Shown here piece after piece: positions 24,945 to 32,898 of a stretch of DNA of 64,000 bases. The position numbers were made by a program, and so were the translations under genes. Positions within the stretch are counted from its first letter, which is position 1; each line of letters begins with the position of its first letter. The notes under the pieces are model-generated. The model did not search any database, was not told where the DNA came from, and was given only the letters and a program-made list of their open reading frames with translations. This DNA comes from JAWKIW01 sp041394145 (GTDB lineage Bacteria > Actinomycetota > Acidimicrobiia > Acidimicrobiales > Acidimicrobilacustridaceae): contig JAWKIW010000006.1 of the NCBI GenBank assembly GCA_041394145.1, positions 62,001 to 126,000 on the forward strand. The letters are read 5' to 3'.

Positions 24945-24951
24945 CGGGCCC

Positions 24952-25284
24952 GTGGCCGCGCTGCGCATGGTGCCGCTGGCGAGCACCGCCTCACCCTTCG
25001 AGGCGAAGGTCCTGGCGGCGCGCCTCGGCGCCGAGGGCATCGTGTGGCAGCTGCGCGGCCACGTCGACTCGATGTACCCGCTCGGCGGCGACGTCGAGGT
25101 GCTGGTGGCCGAACCCGACCTGGACCGTGCCCGGGAGGTCCTCCTGCTCGACGAGGTCGAGGCAGCCTTCGTCGACGCCAGGCCCGACCCGGCCGGTGAC
25201 CGTCGGGCCGATTGGCTCTTCGGCGCCGTGCTGGTGGCGATGGTCGCGCTGTTCCTCGCCGCTCGGCTGATCTCGCTGCCGTGA
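24952..25284 (+). CDS. DUF2007-like small protein with C-terminal membrane helix
   Basis: A 110-residue protein. The N-terminal 70 residues (LASTASPFEAKVLAARLGAE, VEVLVAEPDLDRAREVLL) resemble the DUF2007 ferredoxin-like fold, described as a putative signal-transducing domain. A C-terminal helix (WLFGAVLVAMVALFLAARL) would anchor it in the membrane. The GTG start at 24952 follows a TATCGT element; ATG 24967 is an in-frame alternative. It stands alone between the paf operon and the acetate kinase gene. Confidence 0.65.
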   Translation: MAALRMVPLASTASPFEAKVLAARLGAEGIVWQLRGHVDSMYPLGGDVEVLVAEPDLDRAREVLLLDEVEAAFVDARPDPAGDRRADWLFGAVLVAMVALFLAARLISLP

Positions 25285-25288
25285 GGGG

Positions 25289-26389
25289 CTAGCCCAGGAG
25301 CCGGCGGACCTCCCCGGCGATCTCGAGCTCCTCCCGGGCGCACACCACCACCACCTCGACGGTCGCACCCGGCGCCGTGACCACGCCGTCGCCGTGGCCG
25401 TCGAGTGCCTCGTTGGCCCGACCGTCGAGCCCGATCCCGAGGAAGCCGAGGCCCTCGCCGGCGAGGCGGCGCACGACCGCCGACCGCTCGCCGACGCCTC
25501 CGGTGAACACCACCGCGTCGACACCGCCCATGGCCGCGGCCATGGCAGCGATCCCGGCGCGCAGGCGATGGGCGTACACGGCGATCGCCAGGCGGGCGTC
25601 CTCGTCACCGACGTCGGCGGCCGCCAGCACCTCGCGCAGGTCGGCCGACCGGCGGGACAGCCCCAGCACGCCGGACCGGTGCTCGAGCGCGTCGTCGAGG
25701 TCGGCGACGGTCACGTCGGTGGTCCGCAGCAGCCACAGCAGCAGACCCGGGTCGACCGAGCCCGACCGGGTCGCCATCACCAGGCCCTCCAGCGGGGTGA
25801 ACCCCATGGTGGTGTCCACCGAGCGTCCGGCGGCCACCGCTGCCAACGACGCACCGGCCCCGAGATGACACGTCACGAGGCGCAGGTCGCCCACCGGGCG
25901 GTCGAGCAGTGCCGCAGCCCGACGGGTCGCCCAGGCGTGGCTCAGCCCGTGGAACCCGAAGCGGCGCAGCGGCCACCGGTCACGCCACGCCCCCGGCAGC
26001 GCGTAGGTGGCCGCTGCCGGATCGAGGTGGGCGTGGAAGGCGGTGTCGAAGCACGCCACCGCCGGCAGGTCGGGGCGCGCCTGGAGCAGGCGGCGGATCA
26101 GCTCCACCGCCGGTGGGTTGTGCAGCGGTGCCATCGGGGTCAGCCCCTGCAGGCGATCGACGACGGTGCCGTCGATCACGACCGGTCCGGTGAAGTCGGC
26201 GCCGCCGTGCACGACGCGGTGGCCGACGGCGTCGGCCTCGGGCAGCTCGACGAGGGCGGCGTCGAGCTCGTCGGGCGGCGGATCGGCGGGCAGATCGGCC
26301 GCGCCCAGCACCTCGTCGTCGGACCCGACCACGCGCAGCTTGACGCTGCTCGAACCGACGTTCGCGACCAGGACCCGTCCGGCCGTCAC
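25289..26389 (-). CDS. ackA: Acetate kinase
   Basis: A 366-residue acetokinase. VLVANVGSSSVKLRV is the N-terminal phosphate-binding motif (family usually NxGSSSxK). RVVHGG, ACFDTAFHAHLD (the DTAFH signature), FGFHGLSHAW and LGAGASLAAV follow, and VFTGGVGERSAVVRR lies near the end. It is somewhat shorter than the usual 390-400 residues. It converts acetyl phosphate and ADP to acetate and ATP. The GTG start overlaps the stop of the phosphoketolase gene by four bases, so both steps of the phosphoketolase bypass are co-translated. Confidence 0.93.
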   Translation of the reverse strand: MTAGRVLVANVGSSSVKLRVVGSDDEVLGAADLPADPPPDELDAALVELPEADAVGHRVVHGGADFTGPVVIDGTVVDRLQGLTPMAPLHNPPAVELIRRLLQARPDLPAVACFDTAFHAHLDPAAATYALPGAWRDRWPLRRFGFHGLSHAWATRRAAALLDRPVGDLRLVTCHLGAGASLAAVAAGRSVDTTMGFTPLEGLVMATRSGSVDPGLLLWLLRTTDVTVADLDDALEHRSGVLGLSRRSADLREVLAAADVGDEDARLAIAVYAHRLRAGIAAMAAAMGGVDAVVFTGGVGERSAVVRRLAGEGLGFLGIGLDGRANEALDGHGDGVVTAPGATVEVVVVCAREELEIAGEVRRLLG

Positions 26390-28761
26390 GGCTCCCAGAC
26401 CCAGTCGCTGATCTCGGGCAGGTCCTCGAGGTGCTCCCGGACGTAGACCGCGTGGCGGGCGAGCATGCTCTCGCAGTGCTCGCGCAGCTCGTCGGTGCCC
26501 GGCACCCGGCGGTCGGCCCGGCGCAGCGCCTGCAGGCACAGGTGGTATCGGCTCACCCGGTTGCGCACCACCATGTCGAACGGCGTGGTGGTGGTGCCCT
26601 CCTCCTCGTAGCCGCGCACGTGGAAGCGGTCGGTGTCGCCCTGACCGTGGATCAGCAGGTGCACCCCGCGGGAGTAGCCGTGGAAGGCGAACACCACGTG
26701 CCGGTCGGGGGTGAAGATGTCGGCGAACTCCAGCTGGTCCATCCCGTGGGGGTGATCGTTGGCCGGCAGCAGGGTCATCAGGTCGACGACGTTCACGACC
26801 CGGAACCGCAGCTCGGGCACGTGCCGGCGCAGCAGCTGGGCGGCGGCGATCGTCTCCATCGTCGGGATGTCGCCCGCGCAGGCGAGCACGACGTCGGGAT
26901 CCTCGCCACCGTTGCCGGCCCAGTCCCACACGCCGATGCCGCGGCTGCAGTGGGCCCGAGCGGCGTCGGCGTCGAGCCACTGCAGCTGCGGCTGCTTGTC
27001 GATCACCCCGAGGTTCACGGATCCCCGTGACCGGAGGCAGTGGCGGGCCACCGAGAGCAGGCAGTTGGCGTCGGGCGGCAGGTACACCCGGGCCACCGTC
27101 GGGCGCTTGGACGTCATCACGTCGATCAGACCCGGACCCTGGTGGCTGAAGCCGTTGTGGTCGTTGCGCCAGCACGTCGACGTCAGCAGGATGTTGAGCG
27201 AGGCGATCGGCCGCCGCCAGCCCAGGTCCTTGGCCACGTCGAGCCACTTGGCGTGCTGCACCGTCATCGACGCCGACACCATGGCGAAGGCTTCGTACGA
27301 CGCGAACAGGCCGTGGCGACCGGTGAGCAGGTAGCCCTCGAGCCAGCCCTCGCACAGGTGCTCGCTCAGCACCTCCATGACCCGTCCGTCGGGGGCGAGG
27401 TCGTCGTCGCTGTCGAAGATCGGTCGTTGCCAGGCGCGCCCCGTCGCCTCGAAGACGGCGCCGAGGCGGTTCGAGCGGGTCTCGTCGGGGCAGAAGAACC
27501 GGAAGTTCGCCTCGTCCTCGTTGTGGCGGAACACGTCGCGCAGGAACTCGCCGAGCCGGCGGGTGGACTCGAGCCGCACCGTCCCGGGCGCGGGGACCTC
27601 CACCGTGTACCGGCTCCACTCGGGCAGGTCGAGGGCCACGAGCACCCGACCGCCGTTGGCCGCCGGGTTGGCCCCCATCCGGTGCTCGCCCTTCGGCGCC
27701 AGCGCGGCCACGGCGGGCACCGGTCGGCCGTCGTCGTCGAAGAGCTCGTCCGGGCGGTAGGACCGCATCCACCCCTCGAGCAGCGCCAGGTGCTCGGGGT
27801 TCGTGCGCACCTGGTCGACCGGCACCTGGTGCGAGCGGAAGGTGCCTTCGACCAGCTCCCCGTCGACCTCGTGCGGGCCGGTCCAGCCCTTGGGCGTCCG
27901 CAGGACGAGGGCCGGCCACGGCGGCAGCTGCCGGTGGTCCACGGCATCGCCGTGGCGCGCCCGCTGCTGGATCTCGGCGATGCCGTCGAAGCAGTCGTCG
28001 AGGGCCGAGGCGAGCAGGCGGTGGACGGTGGCGGGGTCGTCGCCCTCGACGAAGCGCGGCGCCAGCCCGTGGGATTGCAGGAACATCGCCACCTCGTCGT
28101 CGGTGGAGCGTCCGAGCACCGTGGGTCCGGAGATCTTGTAGCCGTTGAGGTGCAGGATCGGCAGCACCGCGCCGTCGTGGCGCGGGTCGAGGAACGACGC
28201 GCTCTTCCAGCTGGCGGCCAGCGGCCCCGTCTCCGCCTCGCCGTCGCCGACCACGCAGGCGACCACGCGCCCGGGCGCGTCGAAGGCGGCGCCGTAGGCG
28301 TGGACCAGCGCGTAGCCGAGCTCGCCGCCTTCGTGGATGGAGCCGGGGATGTTGACGCTGACGTGGCTCGGGATGCCCCCCGGCGTCGAGAACTGCCGGA
28401 AGAGGCGCCGCAGGCCGGCCTCGTCCAGGGAGATGTCGGGGTAGATCTCCGAGTAGGTGCCCTCGAGGTACACGTTGGCGACCACGGCCGGGCCGCCGTG
28501 GCCCGGGCCGCACACGAACAGCACGTCCCCGCCCCGCTCGGCGATGACCCGGTTGAGGTGCACGTAGAGCAGGTTCAGGCCCGGAGAGGTGCCCCAGTGG
28601 CCGAGGAGCCGGGGCTTGATGTCGGACGGCTGCAGCGGTCGCCGCAGCAGCGGGTTGTCCTGCAGGTAGATCTGTCCGACGGTCAGGTAGTTGGCGGCCC
28701 GCCACCAGGCGTCGAGCCTCGCCAGTCGGTCGTCGTCGAGGGGTCGGTCTTCGCTGGGCAC
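26386..28761 (-). CDS. xfp: Phosphoketolase (D-xylulose-5-phosphate/fructose-6-phosphate)
   Basis: A 791-residue thiamin-diphosphate enzyme of normal length. Signatures include RLLGHWGTSPGLNLLYVHLN, VCGPGHGGPAVVANVYLEGT, STPGGIPSHVSVNIPGSIHE, GELGYALVHAYGA and the ThDP motif GDGEAETGPLAASWKS. Later GWLEGYLLTGRHGLFASYEA, NDHNGFSHQGPGLIDV and the C-terminal domain are present. It cleaves xylulose-5-P (and often fructose-6-P) to acetyl phosphate plus glyceraldehyde-3-P (or erythrose-4-P). GTG 28761 has GGGAGG just upstream. It lies 83 bases after prcA and may be partly read through from the proteasome operon. Confidence 0.95.
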   Translation of the reverse strand: MPSEDRPLDDDRLARLDAWWRAANYLTVGQIYLQDNPLLRRPLQPSDIKPRLLGHWGTSPGLNLLYVHLNRVIAERGGDVLFVCGPGHGGPAVVANVYLEGTYSEIYPDISLDEAGLRRLFRQFSTPGGIPSHVSVNIPGSIHEGGELGYALVHAYGAAFDAPGRVVACVVGDGEAETGPLAASWKSASFLDPRHDGAVLPILHLNGYKISGPTVLGRSTDDEVAMFLQSHGLAPRFVEGDDPATVHRLLASALDDCFDGIAEIQQRARHGDAVDHRQLPPWPALVLRTPKGWTGPHEVDGELVEGTFRSHQVPVDQVRTNPEHLALLEGWMRSYRPDELFDDDGRPVPAVAALAPKGEHRMGANPAANGGRVLVALDLPEWSRYTVEVPAPGTVRLESTRRLGEFLRDVFRHNEDEANFRFFCPDETRSNRLGAVFEATGRAWQRPIFDSDDDLAPDGRVMEVLSEHLCEGWLEGYLLTGRHGLFASYEAFAMVSASMTVQHAKWLDVAKDLGWRRPIASLNILLTSTCWRNDHNGFSHQGPGLIDVMTSKRPTVARVYLPPDANCLLSVARHCLRSRGSVNLGVIDKQPQLQWLDADAARAHCSRGIGVWDWAGNGGEDPDVVLACAGDIPTMETIAAAQLLRRHVPELRFRVVNVVDLMTLLPANDHPHGMDQLEFADIFTPDRHVVFAFHGYSRGVHLLIHGQGDTDRFHVRGYEEEGTTTTPFDMVVRNRVSRYHLCLQALRRADRRVPGTDELREHCESMLARHAVYVREHLEDLPEISDWVWEP

Positions 28762-28844
28762 GGCACCTCCCGATCGGTCCGACCGGACCGTACCCGCCTG
28801 CTCACCGGCGATGCCCGAGATGTCGACCGACGTTCACCGACGGT

Positions 28845-29531
28845 TCACGACGAGGTCGACAGCAGCTCGGTGACCTCGTCGTCGGCCAGGCGCCGGAAGG
28901 CCCGCCGGCCGTTGGTGCGGGCCAGCACGGCCACCTCGAGGTCGTCGGCGCCGAGCGTGCGGTCGGGGCCGGCGAGCGCGGCGACCGCGACCCGCAGCGC
29001 CGCCCCCAGATCGAGGCCGTCGGAGAAGGACGACTCCAACCGGTCGGCGATGGTCTCGGCCTCACCACCCAGCACGGTGAAGTTGCGCTCGTCCATCACG
29101 GTGCCGTCGTAGAGGATGTGGAAGAGCTGGTTGTCCTCGGGCGCGTCGCCCACCTCGGCCACCAGGATCTCCACCTCCATGGGCTTCATCTCGTTGGTGA
29201 AGATCTGGCCGAGGATCTGGGCGTACTGGTTGGCCAGGCTGCGGGCGTCGACGTCCTCGCGGCTGAAGGCGAAGCCCTTGAGGTCGGCGTGGCGGACGCC
29301 GGCGATGCGGAGCTGGTCGAACTCGTTGTACTTGCCCACGCCGGCGAAGGCGATGCGGTCGTAGATCTCGCTGACCTTGCGCAGCGTGCTCGACGGGTTC
29401 TCGGCGCAGATCAAGATGCCGTCGTCGTACACGACGGCGGCGAGGCTGCGGCCCCGGGCGATGCCCTTGCGGGCGTAGTCGGCCCGGTCCTTCATGACCT
29501 GTTCGGGAGCGACGTAGAACGGCATGCTCAT
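28845..29531 (-). CDS. prcA: 20S proteasome subunit alpha
   Basis: A 228-residue alpha subunit. The N-terminus MPFYVAPEQVMKDRADYARK is typical of actinobacterial PrcA and forms part of the gate and H0 helix. GRSLAAVVYDDGILICAENP and KVSEIYDRIAFAGVGKYNEF belong to the Ntn-hydrolase sandwich fold, without a catalytic Thr as expected for alpha. The alpha rings dock the Arc/Mpa C-termini and guard the chamber. It follows prcB with a gap of only four bases. Confidence 0.96.
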   Translation of the reverse strand: MSMPFYVAPEQVMKDRADYARKGIARGRSLAAVVYDDGILICAENPSSTLRKVSEIYDRIAFAGVGKYNEFDQLRIAGVRHADLKGFAFSREDVDARSLANQYAQILGQIFTNEMKPMEVEILVAEVGDAPEDNQLFHILYDGTVMDERNFTVLGGEAETIADRLESSFSDGLDLGAALRVAVAALAGPDRTLGADDLEVAVLARTNGRRAFRRLADDEVTELLSTSS

Positions 29532-29535
29532 GGCG

Positions 29536-30378
29536 TCACTCCTCGCTGCCCAGGTCGGCGGTCTCGGGGACCCGTGGCCGACCTTCGGCCTCGCGCTCGG
29601 CGAGGGCGTCGACCAGGGCGCCGAAGCGCTCGGCGACCTCGTCGTCGCCGGCCCGCACGAAGCCCTCGGCGGTGATGGTGGCGACCACGGGGTAGATGCC
29701 CCGCACCGGATCGGGGCCGCCCGTGGCCGAGTCCTCGTCGGCCGCCTGGAACAGCGCGCTGATGGCGAGGTCGATCGACTCGGCCCGGCCGAGCCCGTCG
29801 CGGAACCCCAGCTTCACCACCGTGCCGGCGTGCAGGCTGCCCGAGCCGGTGGCGGCGAAGTTGGACTCCTCGTAGCGCCCACCGGTGACGTCGTACTGGA
29901 ACAGCCGACCGGCGCCGCGGCGCAGGTCGTACCCGGCGAACAGCGGGACCACGGCGAGGCCCTGCATCGCCGCCGGGAGGTGGTTGCGCACCATCTGGCC
30001 GAGCTGGTTGGCCTTGCCCTCGAGGCTGAGGGTGGTGCCCTCGACCTTCTCGTAGTGCTCGAGCTGCAGCTGGAACAGCTTCACCATCTCCATCGCCGGA
30101 CCGGCGGCGCCGGCGATGGCCACACCGGAGAAGTGATCGGCGGGGAAGACCTTCTCGATCGCCCGGTGGGAGATGAAGTTGCCGGAGGTGGCCCGCCGGT
30201 CGCCGGCCATCACCACCCCGTCGGCGAACCGGATGGCCACGACGGTGGTGCCGTGGGTGACCGGCAGGGCGTCGCCCACCGGGGCGTCGGGCACGGGCGG
30301 GGTGATGCCGAGGCGCCGGGTGAGCTCGACGAAGTCGGGCCCGGGATCGTCGCCGGGTCGGAAGAACGGGAGGCTCAT
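29536..30378 (-). CDS. prcB: 20S proteasome subunit beta
   Basis: A 280-residue precursor. The propeptide is residues 1-43, ending THG, and the catalytic Thr is Thr44 in TTVVAIRFADGVVMAGDRRA, with conserved Asp and the Lys-like position of active beta subunits downstream. LQLEHYEKVEGTTLSLEGKA and ATGSGSLHAGTVVKLG follow as in actinobacterial PrcB. Self-cleavage exposes Thr44 for proteolysis. ATG 30378 fits a TAGCCT -10 element 8 bases upstream, hinting at an internal promoter between the endonuclease gene and prcB. Confidence 0.96.
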   Translation of the reverse strand: MSLPFFRPGDDPGPDFVELTRRLGITPPVPDAPVGDALPVTHGTTVVAIRFADGVVMAGDRRATSGNFISHRAIEKVFPADHFSGVAIAGAAGPAMEMVKLFQLQLEHYEKVEGTTLSLEGKANQLGQMVRNHLPAAMQGLAVVPLFAGYDLRRGAGRLFQYDVTGGRYEESNFAATGSGSLHAGTVVKLGFRDGLGRAESIDLAISALFQAADEDSATGGPDPVRGIYPVVATITAEGFVRAGDDEVAERFGALVDALAEREAEGRPRVPETADLGSEE

Positions 30379-30386
30379 CGGGGCGC

Positions 30387-30392
30387 AGGCTA
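30387..30392 (-). promoter_or_regulatory. -10 element TAGCCT, possible internal promoter for prcB
   Basis: The leftward TAGCCT ends 8 bases before ATG 30378. It overlaps the stop codon region of the upstream endonuclease gene. Confidence 0.35.
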
Positions 30393-31040
30393 TCGGCCGC
30401 GGCCGGTCCTGCCCGCCAGTGCGTCGAGCCGGCGGCGGATGGCACGCTCGAGGATCGCCGCATCGCCGGCGTCGCGCTGCTCCTCGGTCACGGCCACGGC
30501 GGCCAGCTCGCCCACGCGGCGATGGGTGCCGGCGTACTCGGCCGCCCGCCACAGGAGGTCGGGATCGTGGCGGAACTGGCCGAGGCCGGCGTTGCACCGG
30601 AAGCACAGCAGCGAGCGGACCCGGCCCGTGTCGTGGTCGTGGTCGACGTGGAGGCTCCCGGTCGCCGGCGGCGGATCACCGCAGATGGCGCACCCGCCTC
30701 CCTGCTCGTCGAGCAGGTTGTCGTAGTCCTCCGGCGTCAGCCCGTACTTCGTCTTCAGATGCCATTTGCGCAGGCTCCGGGCGTAGCCCCCCGACTCCTT
30801 GAACCGTCGTTGGTTCTCGGCGTACCGCTCGGGGTTGTCGGCTCGCCACCGCTGCGTCCGTCGCCGCGCTTCCTCGGCGATGTCGGGGTTGGCGGCCTTC
30901 CGGGCTCGCGCCTTTGCCTGGAAGCACGTGCGGCACTCGCCGCGCCGACCGTCGACGCAGCCGTCGGCCCGGTAGAACTCCTCCAGCGGCTTGCGATCAC
31001 CGCAGACGTTGCAGACCTTCGATCCCTCACTGGCGTCCAT
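30390..31040 (-). CDS. Endonuclease VII-type HNH protein inside the proteasome operon
   Basis: A 216-residue protein. Two Cys pairs at the N-terminus (KVCNVCGDRKP, ECRTCFQAK) form a zinc knuckle. A basic helical linker follows, then the recombination endonuclease VII core: YGLTPEDYDNLLDEQGGGC, CAICGD, LHVDHDHDTGRVRSLLCFRC and NAGLGQF. The HDHDTG and paired CxxC ligands are the beta-beta-alpha metal nuclease site, like phage T4 endonuclease VII, which resolves branched DNA. It sits between pup and prcB. As I recall, the same family occurs beside pup in other actinobacteria, so this looks like conserved context rather than a recent insertion. How it relates to protein degradation is unknown. 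Confidence 0.85.
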   Translation of the reverse strand: MDASEGSKVCNVCGDRKPLEEFYRADGCVDGRRGECRTCFQAKARARKAANPDIAEEARRRTQRWRADNPERYAENQRRFKESGGYARSLRKWHLKTKYGLTPEDYDNLLDEQGGGCAICGDPPPATGSLHVDHDHDTGRVRSLLCFRCNAGLGQFRHDPDLLWRAAEYAGTHRRVGELAAVAVTEEQRDAGDAAILERAIRRRLDALAGRTGRGR

Positions 31041-31071
31041 GTCGCCAGCATCGCCGAGGGGTGTGTCAGGA

Positions 31072-31088
31072 CCCTGCGTGTCGCAGGA
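31072..31088 (-). terminator. Intercistronic hairpin after pup
   Basis: On the coding strand CCTGCG, a 3-base loop ACA, and CGCAGG form a perfect 6-bp stem (31073-31078 with 31082-31087), starting one base after the pup stop codon. No U run follows, so it is more likely an attenuator or RNA-stabilising 3' structure than a full terminator. Confidence 0.35.
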
Positions 31089-31283
31089 TCACTCTCCACC
31101 CTTCTGGACATAGGATTTTACAAAATCCTCGGCGTTGGTCTCGAGGACGTCGTCGATCTCGTCGAGCAGGTCGTCCAGCTCGGCCTTGAGCTTCTCGCCC
31201 TTCTCGGTCGACGCGGGGGCCTCCTCGACCGTCTCCTCGGTGCGGGAGGGGGTGGTCTTCTTGATCTGCTCTCGCTCAGCCAT
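31089..31283 (-). CDS. pup: Prokaryotic ubiquitin-like protein Pup
   Basis: A 64-residue protein, very charged, predicted disordered in its first half. The C-terminal half has the Mpa/PafA-binding helix KLKAELDDLLDEIDDVLETN followed by AEDFVKSYVQKGGE. The C-terminus is GGE, so Pup is made ready for ligation and needs no deamidation of a terminal Gln. PafA joins the terminal Glu to substrate Lys side chains and the helix is captured by the Arc coiled coil. It lies 53 bases downstream of dop. Confidence 0.96.
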   Translation of the reverse strand: MAEREQIKKTTPSRTEETVEEAPASTEKGEKLKAELDDLLDEIDDVLETNAEDFVKSYVQKGGE

Positions 31284-31336
31284 GTGCCGTTCTCACTGCG
31301 CTCGTGCACCTCGCTCGGCGAGGGTGCCGGGATCGA

Positions 31337-32854
31337 TCAGGACCCCAGCATGTCCAATAGCTCGGCGGGGGTGGTGCATCCCGCCAGCAGGCTACCCACG
31401 TGGGCCTCGGTTCCACGGGTCGGTTCCATCATCGGCACCCGCCGCAGCGGGTCCTTGCCGACGTCGAACACCAGCGAGTCCCAGTTGGCGGCCACGATGT
31501 CGCCGGGCCACCGCTGGAGGCACTTGCCGCGGAAGTAGGCACGGGTGTCGGTCGGCGGCTCGGCCGTCGCCCGCTCGACCTCGTCGTCGGTGGTCAGTCG
31601 CTGCAGGCCCACCCGGGCGGCGAGGGACTTCGACGGCCGGAGGTCGTGGTACTGCAGGTCCATGGCCGCCAGGCGGGCGTCATCCCACTCGAGGCCGTGG
31701 CGCTCGCGGTAGCCGTCGATGAGGCGGTGCTTGGCCACCCAGTCGAGCTGGGTCGCCAGCGTCGACGGGTCGGCCTCGAGGCCGGTGAGGACCTCCTCCC
31801 ACCGGCGCAGCACCTCCGGGCCGACGTCGGCGCCGACGCACTCGAGGCCGGCGGACTCGGCGTACTTCTTGGCCCGGTCGAGCAGCTCCCACTGCACCTC
31901 GAGGGCGGTGACGGTGCTGCCGTCGGCCAGCTCGTAGGCGCGGCTGAGGGTGAGGTCGTAGGACACCTGCCGCATCGTGGCGACGGGCGCGGCGAACACG
32001 AACTCGCGCGGCAGCACGTCGTCCTCGATCATCGCCAGGACGATGGCGGTGGTGCCGACCTTCAAGAAGGTGGCGATCTCCGACAGGTTGGCGTCACCGC
32101 AGATGACGTGCAGGCGGCGGTACTTCTGGGCGTCGCTGTGGGGTTCGTCGCGGGTGTTGACGATCGGGCGCTTCAGCGTCGTCTCGAGGCCGACCTCCTC
32201 CTCGAAGAAGTCGGCGCGCTGGGTGAGCTGGAAGGGGACCTCTCGCCACGACACGCCGGCGGCCTCGCTGCCGACCTTGCCCGCGCCCGTGAACAGCTGG
32301 CGGGTGATGAAGTGGGCCATCACGTGGGTGACGATGCGCCCGAACGGGACCGAGCGGTCCATGAGGTAGTTCTCGTGGCAGCCGTACGAGTTGCCCTTGC
32401 GGTCGGAGTTGTTCTTGTAGACGACGAGCTCCTGGCCCTCGGGCAGGAGCCGGTCGGCCGCCGCCATGGACTGCACGAGGATGTGCTCGGCGGCCTTGTC
32501 GAACACGACCACGGAGCGGGCGTCGGCGCACTCGGGCGTCGACAGCTCGGGGTGGGCGTGGTCGACGTAGTAGCGGGCGCCGTTGGTGAGCACGGCGTTC
32601 ACCAGGTGGGTCTCGACCTCGGGGGCGAGCGTGCCCGTGGGCGCGGCGCCGCGGGCGTCGTTGCCCGGCGTCTCGTCCTCGAAGTCCCAGCCGACCTTGG
32701 GCGCGGGGCCCGCCGACGAGGCCGCGGCCCGCTCCCGTTCGTTCACGTAGGCGTTGATCAGCAGGGAGGACGCCGCGATCGGGTTCGACTCCCCCGCGCC
32801 GCGCACGAGGATGCCGAACTCGGTCTCGACCCCGCAGATCTTCTTGATGGCCAC
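31337..32854 (-). CDS. dop: Depupylase/deamidase Dop
   Basis: A 505-residue homologue of PafA. CGVETEFGILVRG is the nucleotide-binding first strand, with the Dop-type loop region ASSAGPAPKVGWDFEDETPG (about residues 46-65) that PafA lacks. YVDHAHPELSTPECADARS, VYKNNSDRKGNSYGCHENYL and NTRDEPHSDAQKYRRLHVIC are the active-site strands. Dop removes Pup from substrates and deamidates Pup-Gln where needed. Because Pup here already ends in Glu, only depupylation should be needed. The GTG start follows a TAGGGT element 6 bases upstream. Confidence 0.95.
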   Translation of the reverse strand: MAIKKICGVETEFGILVRGAGESNPIAASSLLINAYVNERERAAASSAGPAPKVGWDFEDETPGNDARGAAPTGTLAPEVETHLVNAVLTNGARYYVDHAHPELSTPECADARSVVVFDKAAEHILVQSMAAADRLLPEGQELVVYKNNSDRKGNSYGCHENYLMDRSVPFGRIVTHVMAHFITRQLFTGAGKVGSEAAGVSWREVPFQLTQRADFFEEEVGLETTLKRPIVNTRDEPHSDAQKYRRLHVICGDANLSEIATFLKVGTTAIVLAMIEDDVLPREFVFAAPVATMRQVSYDLTLSRAYELADGSTVTALEVQWELLDRAKKYAESAGLECVGADVGPEVLRRWEEVLTGLEADPSTLATQLDWVAKHRLIDGYRERHGLEWDDARLAAMDLQYHDLRPSKSLAARVGLQRLTTDDEVERATAEPPTDTRAYFRGKCLQRWPGDIVAANWDSLVFDVGKDPLRRVPMMEPTRGTEAHVGSLLAGCTTPAELLDMLGS

Positions 32855-32860
32855 GTCGCC

Positions 32861-32866
32861 ACCCTA
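32861..32866 (-). promoter_or_regulatory. -10 element TAGGGT, leaderless type (dop)
   Basis: The leftward TAGGGT lies 6 bases before GTG 32854 and would drive dop-pup independently of arc. Confidence 0.4.
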
Positions 32867-32898
32867 GTGGGAGGCGTCGGCGGCTCCGGGGCGCAGGA

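Noticed and set aside
30390..31040. HNH gene as a homing endonuclease or mobile insertion
   Set aside because: No intron or intein signs, no target-site repeats, same base composition and tight operon spacing as its neighbours.
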